In this document: positions 26,190 through 35,753 of the stretch, piece after piece
How positions within the stretch are numbered: the stretch's first letter is position 1
Layout: every line of letters starts with the position of its first letter
Assembly (NCBI RefSeq): GCF_026127265.1
Contig: NZ_WWFG01000002.1
Location: 2,418,001-2,482,000 of the forward strand
Direction of reading: 5' to 3'
From: Nostoc sp. KVJ3
GTDB taxonomy: Bacteria > Cyanobacteriota > Cyanobacteriia > Cyanobacteriales > Nostocaceae
DNA length: 64,000 bases
Program-made: the position numbers and the translations under genes
The notes under the pieces: model-generated
What the model was told of the DNA's origin: nothing
Database searches by the model: none
Seen by the model: only the letters and a program-made list of their open reading frames with translations

Positions 26190-27296
26190 CTATTGGCTAA
26201 TTTGCATTCGACTTAAAAGCCGACGTGCTACGTTGAAAAATACAAATCCTAAAATGGCAAGCATGAGTAAGTCAAGCCAAACTCCTGTCCATCCTGTACC
26301 ACGCACAAAAGCATCACGGGTGATATTAATGTAATAACGGGACGGAAAGAAGTTAGGCGTTAGTGAAAGGGGAAAAGGAATATTGCTGAGGGGATAAATA
26401 AACCCAGACAGTAATAAAGATGTAATAAAACCGACAAGAGAAATAATTTGCACTGCGGAATTTTGGTTATTGGTGCGTACCCCTATCAGTAAACCAAAGG
26501 AAACACTATCGATTAAAAATAGTAGAGTTCCCAGTAATAAAGTAATGGGGTTATTAATTACGCCGACATGAAAAATTATTGATCCTAACCCTATGACTAT
26601 TAAAGCTTCTGCGATCGCAATTAGTAAGTAAGCTAGTCCTTTACCAAGTAACAATTCTGTCGCACTAATGCTAGAAGCATAAACTTGTAAAATTGTACCT
26701 TTTTCTTTTTCACGCACCATTGCGATCGCAGTCAGTAATGAAGGAAAAATCCACAACACTACACCATAAGTACCCGGTACGATGTACAGCGACTCCAATC
26801 TACCAGGGTTAAACCACAAGCGGACTCGCGGTGTAATAATACTTGTATCTGGTATTAGTCCTTGGTCTTGCATGAAGAAATTAGTTACTCTTTCAATGCT
26901 ACCTTTAATTACCCTAGCATTATTAACGTCAGTGGCATCGATTAATACTTGTAACTTTGCATTCCTACCAGCTTGAATATCTCGACTGAATTGAGGAGGA
27001 ATAACCACTGCTACTTTAGCAATACCCTTGTCAATTGCGTCCCGTACCGGATTTCCGCCTGACCATTGCTTAGGTACAAATTGATTGGTGGCATACAATC
27101 GCTCAATATAGCTGCTGCTTAAGTTTGTGCGGTCAAAGTCTTGGACAATTAGGGGAATATCTTTACTTTCTAAACGAATCGCAAACCCAAAAATTAATAG
27201 AGTCAAAAATGGCAATAAAAACGCTAAAGCTAAAGTTAAGCGATCGCGCCGAAATTGCGCTATTTCCTTCACACATTGAGAAAAAATTCTTTTCAT
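26190..27296 (-). CDS. ABC-2 type permease (YbhR/YbhS-like), first subunit
   Basis: This 368-residue paralogue of the next permease has the same layout: helix 1 (LALAFLLPFLTLLIFGFA), a periplasmic domain, then five helices and the signature VREKEKGTILQVYAS. It is the natural partner of the double ATP-binding protein of the same operon. In related genomes such genes follow the ATPase directly; here 2.4 kb of inserted DNA lies between, starting upstream of the ATG at 27296. The reading frame is intact. Confidence 0.87.
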   Translation of the reverse strand: MKRIFSQCVKEIAQFRRDRLTLALAFLLPFLTLLIFGFAIRLESKDIPLIVQDFDRTNLSSSYIERLYATNQFVPKQWSGGNPVRDAIDKGIAKVAVVIPPQFSRDIQAGRNAKLQVLIDATDVNNARVIKGSIERVTNFFMQDQGLIPDTSIITPRVRLWFNPGRLESLYIVPGTYGVVLWIFPSLLTAIAMVREKEKGTILQVYASSISATELLLGKGLAYLLIAIAEALIVIGLGSIIFHVGVINNPITLLLGTLLFLIDSVSFGLLIGVRTNNQNSAVQIISLVGFITSLLLSGFIYPLSNIPFPLSLTPNFFPSRYYINITRDAFVRGTGWTGVWLDLLMLAILGFVFFNVARRLLSRMQISQ

Positions 27297-27455
27297 TGGA
27301 GAAATACAAGAATGTGGTCTAGCATAGATGAAAACTGCTGTAATAAGACTTACGCGCTGTACAAATTGTCTATTATGTGAATAAGGATATTTGCCTATCT
27401 CAGAGTATTGTCGATTTTAACCGGGTGATGGTGGTTTTACAAATGCGTAGGCGTA

Positions 27456-27596
27456 GGACGTGTTTTCAAATTGCTCGTTTAGCCTCCTAACTTTTTAGAT
27501 CCCCCTAAATCCCCCGATAAATTGGGGGACTTTAAGAGACTTTTTGCCCCCCTTTTTAAGGGGGGTTGGGGGGATCTAAGACTTTAAAAACACGCC
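27456..27596. mobile_element. MITE-like element with imperfect terminal repeats ggacgtgttttcaaa / ttaaaaacacgcc
   Basis: The termini are imperfect inverted repeats (ggacgtgtttt against aaaacacgcc). The core has the same ccccctaaatcccccg and ccccctttttaaggggg motifs as the other miniature elements but in reversed order, so it is a related, non-identical type. It is one of several insertions in the ABC exporter operon. Confidence 0.55.
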
Positions 27597-27622
27597 TTAG
27601 CCCGTCGTAGAGATCGCTACGC

Positions 27623-27811
27623 ACTTGTGTTCTGAACCAACAGACTTGTGTTCTAAACCAACAGACTTGTGTTCTGAACCAACAGACTTGTGTTCTAAAC
27701 CAACGGACTTGTGTTCTAAACCAACGGACTTGTGTTCTAAACCAACAGACTTGTGTTCTGAACCAACAGACTTGTGTTCTGAACCAACAGACTTGTGTTC
27801 TGAAGCAATCG
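27623..27811. repeat. Tandem repeat array, nine 21-bp units
   Basis: Nine contiguous copies of acttgtgttctgaaccaacag run without spacers. The copies vary only at two positions (tga/taa and cag/cgg), and the last is degenerate. Long open frames on both strands here (period of 7 codons) are a by-product of the 21-bp period and not genes. There are no spacers, so this is not a CRISPR array. Confidence 0.9.
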
Positions 27812-27824
27812 TTATGCACATAAA

Positions 27825-27984
27825 GAGGATGTTTTAAAAGTGGTTGGCTGTAATTTTAGGCACTTGTTGATCCCCCCTAACCCCCCTTAAAAAAGGGGAA
27901 GAATCAAAGTCCCCCAATTTATCGGGGGATTTAGGGGAATCTAAAACTTTTTGCTACCGACCAGAGGACTTTTAAAACATCCTC
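27825..27984. mobile_element. MITE-type element with perfect 17-bp terminal repeats
   Basis: The ends gaggatgttttaaaagt and acttttaaaacatcctc are perfect inverted repeats 160 bp apart overall. The interior is the same as in the elements at 23191 and 42037 (ggcacttgttgatcccccc, then aatttatcgggggattt). It sits immediately after the tandem array and 35 bp before the insertion sequence. Confidence 0.8.
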
Positions 27985-28019
27985 TAATAGCCAATTTATA
28001 CAGTGCGTAATTCCTAATT

Positions 28020-29722
28020 AGGGCTTGCTGAAAAAGTCATAAAAAAGCAAGATCAGGATTGGTCAGTTATTCAAGCAAGCCCTAAATATAAGTTTTTGTT
28101 GTTTTTGATTGGCTAAACTATAATTTTCAATAATATTAGAGCGAAAAAAAGGTGTTGTTTTCAAAAATAGACATAAAAAAGCACTCTTAAAGCGTGACAG
28201 TTGAGTAGAAAGATTCATTACTAAAAAAGTAATAGCAATTGCAGTTTTAGAAGTATGAGACAGTTTCGCCATCACTCTACCCAGGCTAAATCTTCTTTTA
28301 GCTTGCCCAAACTTTCCCTCAATAGAATTACGAATTCTTTCATCATAAGACAGCTTGCTTCTTTTTTTCCTTACTTACATTGGCTGGAGGTCTGCCTAAA
28401 GGGTTTCCACTAATTCTAATACCTCGTTCTTTACACCAAGCTCGATTCTCTCGTGTCCGGTAAATTTTATCAACATGAACGGATTCTGGATAATAACCAG
28501 TGTAGTTTTTAAAGGATTCTACTTGTGCTTTTAAGTCTCCTGATTCATTAAAATTATCCCAACTAATATGGTCTAAAAATACATATCCATTGTAATAACT
28601 AGCCGACAATTTTGCCCCAAACTCCACGGCTTTCCCAGCTTTCCCTCGGACAATGGGACGGATATGTGGTTGAGTTAAACTGACGATACGATCATTAATA
28701 CTCTGTTTTTTATTTTCATATAACCATAGTTGTTGACGATAGACTTCTCCGACTACAAGCAACATCTTATATTGTCTGTTTATTAAATTTTTTAGAGTTG
28801 CTCCTGAACTGATTAGCTGGTCAATATGAGATAAGTTTCTTTTAATATATTGAAGCTGTTTTCTTATAGCTTTTCTCCGGTCTTTTTGGGAAACGCGACG
28901 TTTTTTAGCTACTTCTAGATAATCTTTTCTTGCTACCTGTCGATATGTTCTAGGTTTTTTATCTAATTGACCCAGTACCTGTTCATAAAGAAAGTCTATA
29001 ATTTTTTCTGTCTGCCTTCTGGCTTGATTTAGTAGCCCTAAATCTGTTGGATAGCTAATATCACCTGGCGCACAAGTGGCATCTAATATTAATTTCCCCA
29101 GATTTTTTAGACCACTTACTTCTTTTTCTGATTCTTCGGTTTTTTTTTCATTGTCAATCGAAGATGTTTTTTCAAGCATCTTCTTCACCATTTTTTGATT
29201 AACTTTGTTAACAAAATCAGCACTAATTCTTTCACGAAAATGTACTAACATTGATGCGTCAAAGGGAGTTTCATTACTATAAGATGATATCCCTATAAAA
29301 TACTGTAGATAAGGGTTCTCTTTGATTTGCTCTACTGTTTCTCTGTCACTTATGCCTAGTTTCTCTTTTATTATTAATGCACCTAACGCCATCCGAAATG
29401 ACTTTGCTGGTGCCCCCATCTCTGCGGAGAACCCGGAAGAATATTCCGACTCAAATTCTGTCCAGGGTATGAAATTCGCCATAATGACCCAACGATTATC
29501 TGATGATAACTTTCCCTCAAATGGAAGTTCAAAATTTTCTGGTGGAATTGGAGTTGATTCTTCTTTTCGGTACATGGTTACATCGGATACACGCTTGTCT
29601 CGTCTGACCACAGTCATGCAAGGATTTTGGGCTATTTTACCTTCAAATCTTGCACCGGAATATACTTCTTTGGTCTGATAATCTAGATACTGCAACCTTT
29701 TCTTTCTTTTTCAGCAAGCCCT
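28020..29722. mobile_element. Insertion sequence (IS5/IS1182-like), 1.7 kb
   Basis: Perfect 16-bp terminal inverted repeats agggcttgctgaaaaa lie at 28020-28035 and 29707-29722, with a 4-bp duplication aatt on both sides (28016-28019, 29723-29726). The element contains one transposase gene, on the reverse strand. It lies inside the exporter operon between the ATPase and the permease genes. The transposase is frameshifted, so the copy may no longer move by itself. Confidence 0.88.
28063..29695 (-). pseudogene. DDE transposase of the IS, frameshifted near its C-terminus
   Basis: The main frame (28343-29695) gives 450 residues with N-terminal DUF772-like features (FIPWTEFESEYSSGFS, ETVEQIKENPYLQYFIG), the first catalytic Asp in KLILDATCAPGDISYP, and the second region ESVHVDKIYRTRENRAWC. 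It then runs into a stop after KEKKKQAVL. The missing end, with the catalytic Glu (RIRNSIEGKFGQAKRRFSLG), is in another frame at 28063-28340. Removing one base from the run of seven T (28362-28368; A7 in the gene) fuses the two exactly. The enzyme is therefore broken unless slippage on the A-run restores it. Confidence 0.82.
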
Positions 29723-29747
29723 AATTAATTACAAATTACGAATTATT

Positions 29748-31700
29748 TTAATTTCCTTCCGCACGTTCAACTATGCCAATAAAAGCATCTTCCAAAGAGA
29801 AAGGAATCGGACGCAGAGATTCAACAGTCAGGTGTGCGGATTTTAAAAGCTGAGTTATTTGAGGAATTTCTGCTTTTGGGTTATCAAGAACAACGTGTAA
29901 ACTATTGGCAAAAATAGAGACGCGCCATGAATCAAGACGCTGTTTCAGGATTTTGGAGGCGGCTTGATTTTGGTTAACGATAATTTCTATAAGTTGTCCT
30001 GGTTGAGAAGCTTTGATAGAACTAGGTGAACCTTCGGCGGCGATTTCCCCGGCTACCATAAAACTCATGCGGTTACACTGTTCAGCTTCTTCTAAATAAT
30101 GCGTTGTCACCAAAATCGCTGTACCATTTCGGGCAAAGTCATTAATCAGCTTCCAAAACTGACGACGGGCTAAAGGATCTACCCCGGATGTCGGTTCATC
30201 TAGAAATAAAATATCTGGTTCATGCATTACAGAAGCGCCAAAAGCAACTCGCTGCTTCCAACCTCCTGGTAATTGTCCGGTAAGCATTTGTTCTTGTCCC
30301 TCTAACCCACAGGTAAAAATTACCCAATCAATTTTCTCGCGCCTAAGTTTGCGGGGTACGCTGTAAATACCGCTATAAAACTCTAGATTTTGGAGAATTG
30401 TCAGATCGTCGTAAAGAGTGAATTTCTGACTCATATAACCAATGCGTCGCCGTAAGTCACGGCTACGCAGATTTCCTGTTTCACCACCAAGGGAAACGTC
30501 ACCGCCACTAGCTGCTAGTAATCCACACAGCATTTTGATAGTAGTCGTTTTTCCGGCTCCATTTGCACCTAAAAGCCCGAATATTTCGCCATAGCGGACT
30601 TCGACATTGACGTTTTTGACTGCTTGGAAGTTACCAAATACACGGTTGAGATTGTGGGCGTAAATAGCGATTTGATCGGGAGAATTTTGAGGTTTTAATT
30701 GTTCTCTATTTCCGCCACGAGAACGAGGAAAGGACAAAAATTCTGGCGCTGAACCCTGTTGTCGCAGACGGGTGACGAAGACGTTTTCTAGAGTGGGTTC
30801 GCCACGTTCAATATTGGGGTGATGCTGTTGTAGTAGTTGATTTACCTGGGTTTCACCAAGAGTCACATCTTGAACGAGAACATCCAAGCGATCGCCAAAT
30901 GTCTGCACATCGACTATATTTGTCTGCACATTCTGCAAGAGAAGTTTCTCGGCTATCTCTAGATTTGCGGTTCTGACTTCTAAGCGATGTAAGCCTAAAT
31001 TGGCGCGTAATGCAGCTGGTGTACCAATTTCGTGAATTTGACCGCTATACATCAGTGCGACGCGATCACAGCGTTCAGCTTCATCTAGATAGGGTGTGGC
31101 GACAACAATTGTCATCCCGTCGGCAGAAAGTTCTGCTAATACATCCCAAAATTCGCGGCGGGAAACTGGATCGACCCCTGTGGTAGGTTCATCTAATAAC
31201 AGCACTTCCGGTTGGGAAACTAAGGCACAACACAGCGCCAGCTTTTGTTTCATCCCACCGGAAAGTTGACCCGCCAAGCGATCGCCAAACTGTTCCAAAC
31301 TCATTAATTTTAAGTATTTTTGGCGGCGTTCCTGCAATAAATCATCGCTAACTTGGCGCAATCCCGCTGCATAACGCAAGTTTTCATCAATGCTGAGATC
31401 CAAATACAAAGAAAACTGTTGTGTGAGATACCCCGTTTTCAAACGTGCGTCCCTTGCAAGCTGACCAAATATTTCCACTTCTCCCGCCGTTGCTTCCATC
31501 ACCCCACCTAAGATGTGAAAGGTAGTCGTTTTACCTGCACCATCAGGGCCAATTAACCCAAACATCTCACCCTGATTGACAGTAAAATCAATTCCCCGAA
31601 CAGCGACTATTTGTCCATAATGTTTATGTAAATTACTAACTTTAATCGTAGTGGTTGAGTCACTAAATAATTGCAGTGGGTTGGGAGTTGATAATTTCAT
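29748..31700 (-). CDS. ABC exporter ATPase with two fused nucleotide-binding domains (YbhF-like)
   Basis: This 650-residue protein has two ABC domains in tandem. The first has Walker A GPDGAGKTT, signature LSGGMKQKLAL and Walker B LLLDEPTTGVDP. The second, from about residue 340, has GANGAGKTT, a divergent signature LPGGWKQRVAF and LFLDEPTSGVDP. A short C-terminal domain follows each. This architecture is that of YbhF in the E. coli YbhGFSR multidrug exporter. The start codon overlaps the stop of the HlyD gene by 4 bp (atga), so the two are translationally coupled. The permeases should come next but are displaced by insertions. Confidence 0.9.
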   Translation of the reverse strand: MKLSTPNPLQLFSDSTTTIKVSNLHKHYGQIVAVRGIDFTVNQGEMFGLIGPDGAGKTTTFHILGGVMEATAGEVEIFGQLARDARLKTGYLTQQFSLYLDLSIDENLRYAAGLRQVSDDLLQERRQKYLKLMSLEQFGDRLAGQLSGGMKQKLALCCALVSQPEVLLLDEPTTGVDPVSRREFWDVLAELSADGMTIVVATPYLDEAERCDRVALMYSGQIHEIGTPAALRANLGLHRLEVRTANLEIAEKLLLQNVQTNIVDVQTFGDRLDVLVQDVTLGETQVNQLLQQHHPNIERGEPTLENVFVTRLRQQGSAPEFLSFPRSRGGNREQLKPQNSPDQIAIYAHNLNRVFGNFQAVKNVNVEVRYGEIFGLLGANGAGKTTTIKMLCGLLAASGGDVSLGGETGNLRSRDLRRRIGYMSQKFTLYDDLTILQNLEFYSGIYSVPRKLRREKIDWVIFTCGLEGQEQMLTGQLPGGWKQRVAFGASVMHEPDILFLDEPTSGVDPLARRQFWKLINDFARNGTAILVTTHYLEEAEQCNRMSFMVAGEIAAEGSPSSIKASQPGQLIEIIVNQNQAASKILKQRLDSWRVSIFANSLHVVLDNPKAEIPQITQLLKSAHLTVESLRPIPFSLEDAFIGIVERAEGN

Positions 31701-33073
31701 TTGCTCACCTCTTTACCCTGCAACGCAATTTCTGCATCTGCTGGCATTCCAATTTTGGCACAGGGGAAATCTGAACCAGAGTAGGGATTTTCTGGGTGAA
31801 AGCAGCCAGGAGGGTTTTCTAGCTGAATCCGCACGCCTACTACTTGTCTCACCCGATCTTTTTGGAAGTAGATATTTTCCGGGGTAAAAGAGGCTTGAGG
31901 ATCGACAGCAATAACTGTCCCTATGAGAGGTTTTTCCAGCGCAGAATCAAGAAAGATTTTGGTTGTTTGTCCTAAACGCACTTTCCCAATATCGCCTTCG
32001 GGAATAAAACCTCGCAAATATACTGTCTTGGGGTCAACTACTGTCAAAATCTTGGTTTGACTGCTGACTACAGTACCTATTTCTGCACTGCGGGCAGTTA
32101 CTACCCCATCTAAAGGACTAACAACATTTAAATCTTTTTTCGAGTCTTCTATTTGGGTAAGAATTTGCTGTTTTGATGCTAAGGCATCTTTTACTTTGGC
32201 GTGAGCAGATTTTACCTTTGCTTGGGCAGATTTCAGTTGAGCAAAACTCTGTTCTTTTTTTCTGTTTAACGCTTCTATTTGGGCATTGCGAATCCCCGGA
32301 TTGAAACTTGTAGTTTTAGCTTGGGTGAATGCCCCAACAACAGCGCGTAATTGTTCCTGTCCAGCATTTACTGCTGCTTTTCGTGCTTCTAATGTAGCTA
32401 CTGCTGTGTCAAAGGTGGTCTGGGCTTGGTCAAATTGTTGTTGATTAATAGCCCCTTCTGTTACCAGTTTGGCATAGCGATCGCGATTAATTTTCGCTAA
32501 TTTTACTTCTGCCTGTGCTTGCTTTGTTTGTGCTTGCGCTTGTAATAATTGTGCCTTGGCTCCCGCTACGTTAGATAGTGCCTGTTGAACTCTTCCTTCC
32601 GTATCTCCTTGAGATTGGTGAAAATTAAGTTTTGCTTCACTGATTTGGCTATCAATTTGTTCTATTCCACTTTCCACTTGAGTCGCATCGGAAATTGCTT
32701 GCTGTTCATCAGATTCAGCAGATGCAACCCTAGCCTCAGCGCCCCGCAGTTGTTCTTGTAGCAGTTGGTCGTTACTGTCATCCAACTTGATTAATTCTTG
32801 CCCCTTCTTGACCGCAGCCCCTTCCCGGACTGCAATTGATACAATTCTGCCCGAACGCTTCACCCCAATTTCAGTTTCGTAACCCTCAATCCTTCCACTT
32901 ACCCTCAGTATATTTGCTGCTCCTTGTTGTTGACTATGCCACAGCAAATAACCAATACCACCTGCTATAAATAGTAACCCTAACAACAAAAAAATCGGTT
33001 TCTTCCGTTCCTGCTTAGATTTTGGTACTGGAACATTTATAATCCCTTCTGGAGTCGAGGCAGTCTGAGACAT
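31697..33073 (-). CDS. HlyD-family membrane fusion protein (YbhG-like)
   Basis: This 458-residue protein has a short cytoplasmic N-terminus, one membrane helix (about 27-45: PIFLLLGLLFIAGGIGYLLW), a first lipoyl/biotinyl half (VSIAVREGAAVKKGQELIKL), a long coiled-coil hairpin (about 100-300, rich in Ala, Gln and Lys) and the returning half-motif VVSPLDGVVTARSAEIGTVV. It links the inner-membrane ABC part to an outer-membrane channel. It is the first gene of the exporter operon and is divergent from the TetR regulator, with a candidate operator in between. Confidence 0.9.
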   Translation of the reverse strand: MSQTASTPEGIINVPVPKSKQERKKPIFLLLGLLFIAGGIGYLLWHSQQQGAANILRVSGRIEGYETEIGVKRSGRIVSIAVREGAAVKKGQELIKLDDSNDQLLQEQLRGAEARVASAESDEQQAISDATQVESGIEQIDSQISEAKLNFHQSQGDTEGRVQQALSNVAGAKAQLLQAQAQTKQAQAEVKLAKINRDRYAKLVTEGAINQQQFDQAQTTFDTAVATLEARKAAVNAGQEQLRAVVGAFTQAKTTSFNPGIRNAQIEALNRKKEQSFAQLKSAQAKVKSAHAKVKDALASKQQILTQIEDSKKDLNVVSPLDGVVTARSAEIGTVVSSQTKILTVVDPKTVYLRGFIPEGDIGKVRLGQTTKIFLDSALEKPLIGTVIAVDPQASFTPENIYFQKDRVRQVVGVRIQLENPPGCFHPENPYSGSDFPCAKIGMPADAEIALQGKEVSK

Positions 33074-33115
33074 GACACTACCCTATATTTTTATCGTTAA
33101 ATACTTACTGGGAAT

Positions 33116-33140
33116 ATCATACTAGACTGTATGGTATGAT
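33116..33140. promoter_or_regulatory. Candidate TetR operator
   Basis: An inverted repeat catac-tagact-gtatg (33118-33133), together with a second half-site gtatgat (33134-33140) that pairs with atcatac (33116-33122), lies in the control region between the divergent HlyD and TetR genes. TetR proteins usually bind such palindromes and repress both sides. Confidence 0.5.
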
Positions 33141-33174
33141 TTTCCAGAGATATGCAAAAAAATTTACGTCAAAT

Positions 33175-33807
33175 ATGCCCAAAACTTCTGGTTCCCAGCC
33201 TGAAACTTTATCTCGTTTGAGAGCCATCACTCAAAAACAGGAGCAAATTTTGCAAGGAGCCATGCAGGTATTCTTGAGGGATGGTTACGCTGGCACTAGT
33301 ATGGATCGGGTAAGCGCAGAAGCTGGAGTATCTAAGCAGACTATATACAGTCACTTTCAAGATAAAGAAGGATTATTTAAGGCGTTGATCGAAAGGGTGA
33401 CAATTGCTAGTTTTCGGGGGATTTTTTGTGCAGAAGATTTGCATGGTGAACCAGCAATTCTGTTACGCGAAATTGCTGAAACCTATCTGACAAAAGTTGC
33501 CGACAATCCTGAATACTTAGCACTGTTTCGCTTGATTATCACCGAGTCGCAACGCTTTCCAGAATTGGCAAAATTATATACTCAAACTGTGATTCAACGT
33601 GGACGGCAATTACTGAGTCAGTATTTTGCTTCTCACCCAGAATTAGGCATTATTGACCCAGAAGCCACAGCACAAATCTTTTTTGGTTCACTGGTATCCT
33701 ATGTGATGGTGCAGGAAATGCTATATGGTAAAGAAATGATGTCATTGTCACGCGATCGCATTTTAGATAGTTTGATGAGTTTCGTACTCGCCCATACAAG
33801 CAAGTAA
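33175..33807 (+). CDS. TetR/AcrR-family regulator (CecR-like)
   Basis: The product has 210 residues from the ATG at 33175 (MPKTSGSQPETLS); the frame is open from 33136, but that start would overlap the candidate operator. The N-terminal helix-turn-helix is clear: GTSMDRVSAEAGVSKQTIYS followed by HFQDKEGLFKALIE. The C-terminal ligand domain matches the TetR_C group seen in E. coli CecR (YbiH), which controls ybhG. Divergent position next to a YbhGFSR-like exporter supports local repression relieved by an exported compound. The ligand is unknown. Confidence 0.87.
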   Translation: MPKTSGSQPETLSRLRAITQKQEQILQGAMQVFLRDGYAGTSMDRVSAEAGVSKQTIYSHFQDKEGLFKALIERVTIASFRGIFCAEDLHGEPAILLREIAETYLTKVADNPEYLALFRLIITESQRFPELAKLYTQTVIQRGRQLLSQYFASHPELGIIDPEATAQIFFGSLVSYVMVQEMLYGKEMMSLSRDRILDSLMSFVLAHTSK

Positions 33808-33812
33808 ACTAT

Positions 33813-33842
33813 CCCCACTGAAACGGACTCCGTTCAATGGGG
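33813..33842. terminator. Bidirectional hairpin between tetR and xylanase
   Basis: The arms ccccactgaaacgga and tccgttcaatgggg pair nearly completely. The hairpin lies between the converging tetR and GH10 genes, only a few bases past each stop. Confidence 0.5.
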
Positions 33843-33853
33843 GGTGTTTAGTA

Positions 33854-35008
33854 TCAAGTTGCTTGCTGAAAAGCTTTAGCAATAGCATTGCGAGCAAGTT
33901 TCGGTTGCAAGTTCTGATTGTAGGGAAGCGGACGCAGAAATTGCTGACGACTTCGATCGGCTTTAAATTTTTCTGGCATATAGTTGAAATTACGTATCCA
34001 ACTATAGCGATCGCTAATCCCCCATGTAATTACAGTATCAACATTAGCCGCAAAACATAGATCGAGATATCGCGTGTAACTGTCAGCTACCATCCGGTCT
34101 AACTCTTGGATAGTGCTGGGTAAGGGGAAATCAATGATAATATCTAATTCTGTAATTACTGGTTTCACTTGAAGATCGTTAAGTCTTTTTAAGACAGAAC
34201 TAAATCCTTTAGCATCGAAAGGGTATGCAGTAGAAAACCATAGATGCGATTCCAGACCTGCACCGTCGATTTTAGCTCCATGATTCTTCAAATATTCGAT
34301 CAATGCTAACCATCGATCCGATCTCCATGAAGCGCCTTCCACACTGGTATCGTTTAGGTAAAATAGCTTATTACTATCAACCGAAGCCGCAAATTGAAAC
34401 AATTCCAGAATATATTCCGGTGTTAATCCTGGAAGTAAACCATAAATAGTATCATTGGTTTGACTTGAATTAACAGCGATAATTTCATTAGCAATATCCC
34501 AAGACTTTAAAACGGGGCTATTTTTATAATGTCCCATGACTCCAGCAACATGGTTTTGGAGTTGTTGCCTTGTGGGGGGGAAAGAAACCCAATTAGGTAA
34601 TGCCTGATTCCAAAGAAGAGTATGACCGTGCAATTCTATATTATGTTTTTGGCAGAAATCAGCAATTATATCTGCTGATTTAAAGGTAAATATTCCTGGC
34701 GATGGTTCGGTAGCGTTCCATTTCAATTCACCATTCGGTGTCGCAATCGAACATTCACGAGCAAGTAGGGCCGCATAACCCGCATCTTTTTGCAAAGCAA
34801 CACTATCAATTGCTGCACCATAAAGTTTTCCTTTGCTAGCAGCTAATTGGCGAAGAGGAGAATTTACATCTGTACTTGTATAACTGGCCATAGCAGCATT
34901 TGTACTATGGCCTTCTTTTTGATTATTCTTTTCTAAAACCCCCATAGTCAACAAGGCAGAAAGGGTTGTGTATCCTGCATTTTTTAAAAATTTTCTCCGA
35001 GCAAGCAT
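33854..35008 (-). CDS. GH10 family endo-1,4-beta-xylanase-like hydrolase, exported
   Basis: The product has 384 residues. The N-terminus MLARRKFLKNAGYTTLSALL is a twin-arginine-like (RRKFLK) signal, so it is probably exported folded. The TIM-barrel has the GH10 hallmarks: HGHTLLWNQALPNWV, acid/base E175 in SWDIANEI, and nucleophile E287 in VITELDI. Substrates of the family are xylan-like beta-1,4 chains; in a cyanobacterium the target might be sheath or plant-host polysaccharide, which is an inference. The length is right for a single catalytic domain without a binding module. It is a single-gene unit. Confidence 0.88.
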   Translation of the reverse strand: MLARRKFLKNAGYTTLSALLTMGVLEKNNQKEGHSTNAAMASYTSTDVNSPLRQLAASKGKLYGAAIDSVALQKDAGYAALLARECSIATPNGELKWNATEPSPGIFTFKSADIIADFCQKHNIELHGHTLLWNQALPNWVSFPPTRQQLQNHVAGVMGHYKNSPVLKSWDIANEIIAVNSSQTNDTIYGLLPGLTPEYILELFQFAASVDSNKLFYLNDTSVEGASWRSDRWLALIEYLKNHGAKIDGAGLESHLWFSTAYPFDAKGFSSVLKRLNDLQVKPVITELDIIIDFPLPSTIQELDRMVADSYTRYLDLCFAANVDTVITWGISDRYSWIRNFNYMPEKFKADRSRQQFLRPLPYNQNLQPKLARNAIAKAFQQAT

Positions 35009-35605
35009 AAATTTTTGTCCATTTTCTCAACGGTTTACTGTCGAATATGTAACGCCTGGAGTGGCTGCAAACTATTCTTCTGTTAGCCTGAAAGTCGCAA
35101 ATCATGAATTATCTTCCCCTACTACGGCTATTTGATGTCCGAGGGGTTTCAATACTTATTGGTTAATAAGGGGAAAGAAAAACCTTTGCCCCTAACCCAA
35201 TTCTGAGTTTAAAATGCACAAAGTGAATGGTATTGCAAGGGGCTTTTAATAGCAATTTAACCATGCAAAATCTGAGCTTCCCTCAGTGAATACTCGCAAT
35301 TTGTGTTTTTTTGATAAAAATTTATTTATGTGATGTTGAAATTTATTTTATAAGATACTGCCGCGATCGCACCCACACAATCTGTCGAGTGTATTCCAGT
35401 GCGTTGGAGGAGTCGGTGCAGAAAAGTATTATCACTGATGCTTATTGACATAATTATATCTAGCATTGAAGATGCACATATCTATATTCAAGGCTAGTAC
35501 AACATTTCGTAAATAAACCACCCATTCCAAATCAACTAAACGCTTACGCTGTATACCTACTTTAATTTTGAATTCACGGTGGTACTAAGGAATAAGAATT
35601 AAATA

Positions 35606-35753
35606 ATACCAATTTAATGTGAAGTTGCACATATCTTGATCCCCCTAAATCCCCCTTAAAAAGGGGGAATTTGATAGATGTTTTTCCGGTTCCCCCCTTT
35701 TTAAGGGGGCTAGGGGGGATCGAATTCTATGCAGCTTCATAAAAAATTGGTAT
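35606..35753. mobile_element. 148-bp MITE-like foldback element
   Basis: The ends ataccaatttaatgtgaagt and the complement of gcttcataaaaaattggtat form imperfect inverted repeats of about 25 bp. The interior has the usual ccccctaaatcccccttaaa and ccttttttaaggggg-type core. The remainder of the long gap 35009-36120 contains AT-rich sequence and no convincing ORF. It should hold the promoter of the transporter genes near its right end. Confidence 0.6.

Noticed and set aside
27623..27811. CRISPR-like array
   Set aside because: Units are contiguous 21-mers with no spacers, and no cas genes are near.
27556..27837. Three open frames on both strands with 7-residue repeats
   Set aside because: They are produced by the 21-bp tandem repeat, whose period keeps frames open; no start signals or non-repeat coding part.
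28355..28372. Classical -1 frameshift signal (A AAA AAG) in the transposase
   Set aside because: The heptamer is in the right frame for -1, but the downstream C-terminal part is in the +1 frame, so a -1 shift would not join them.
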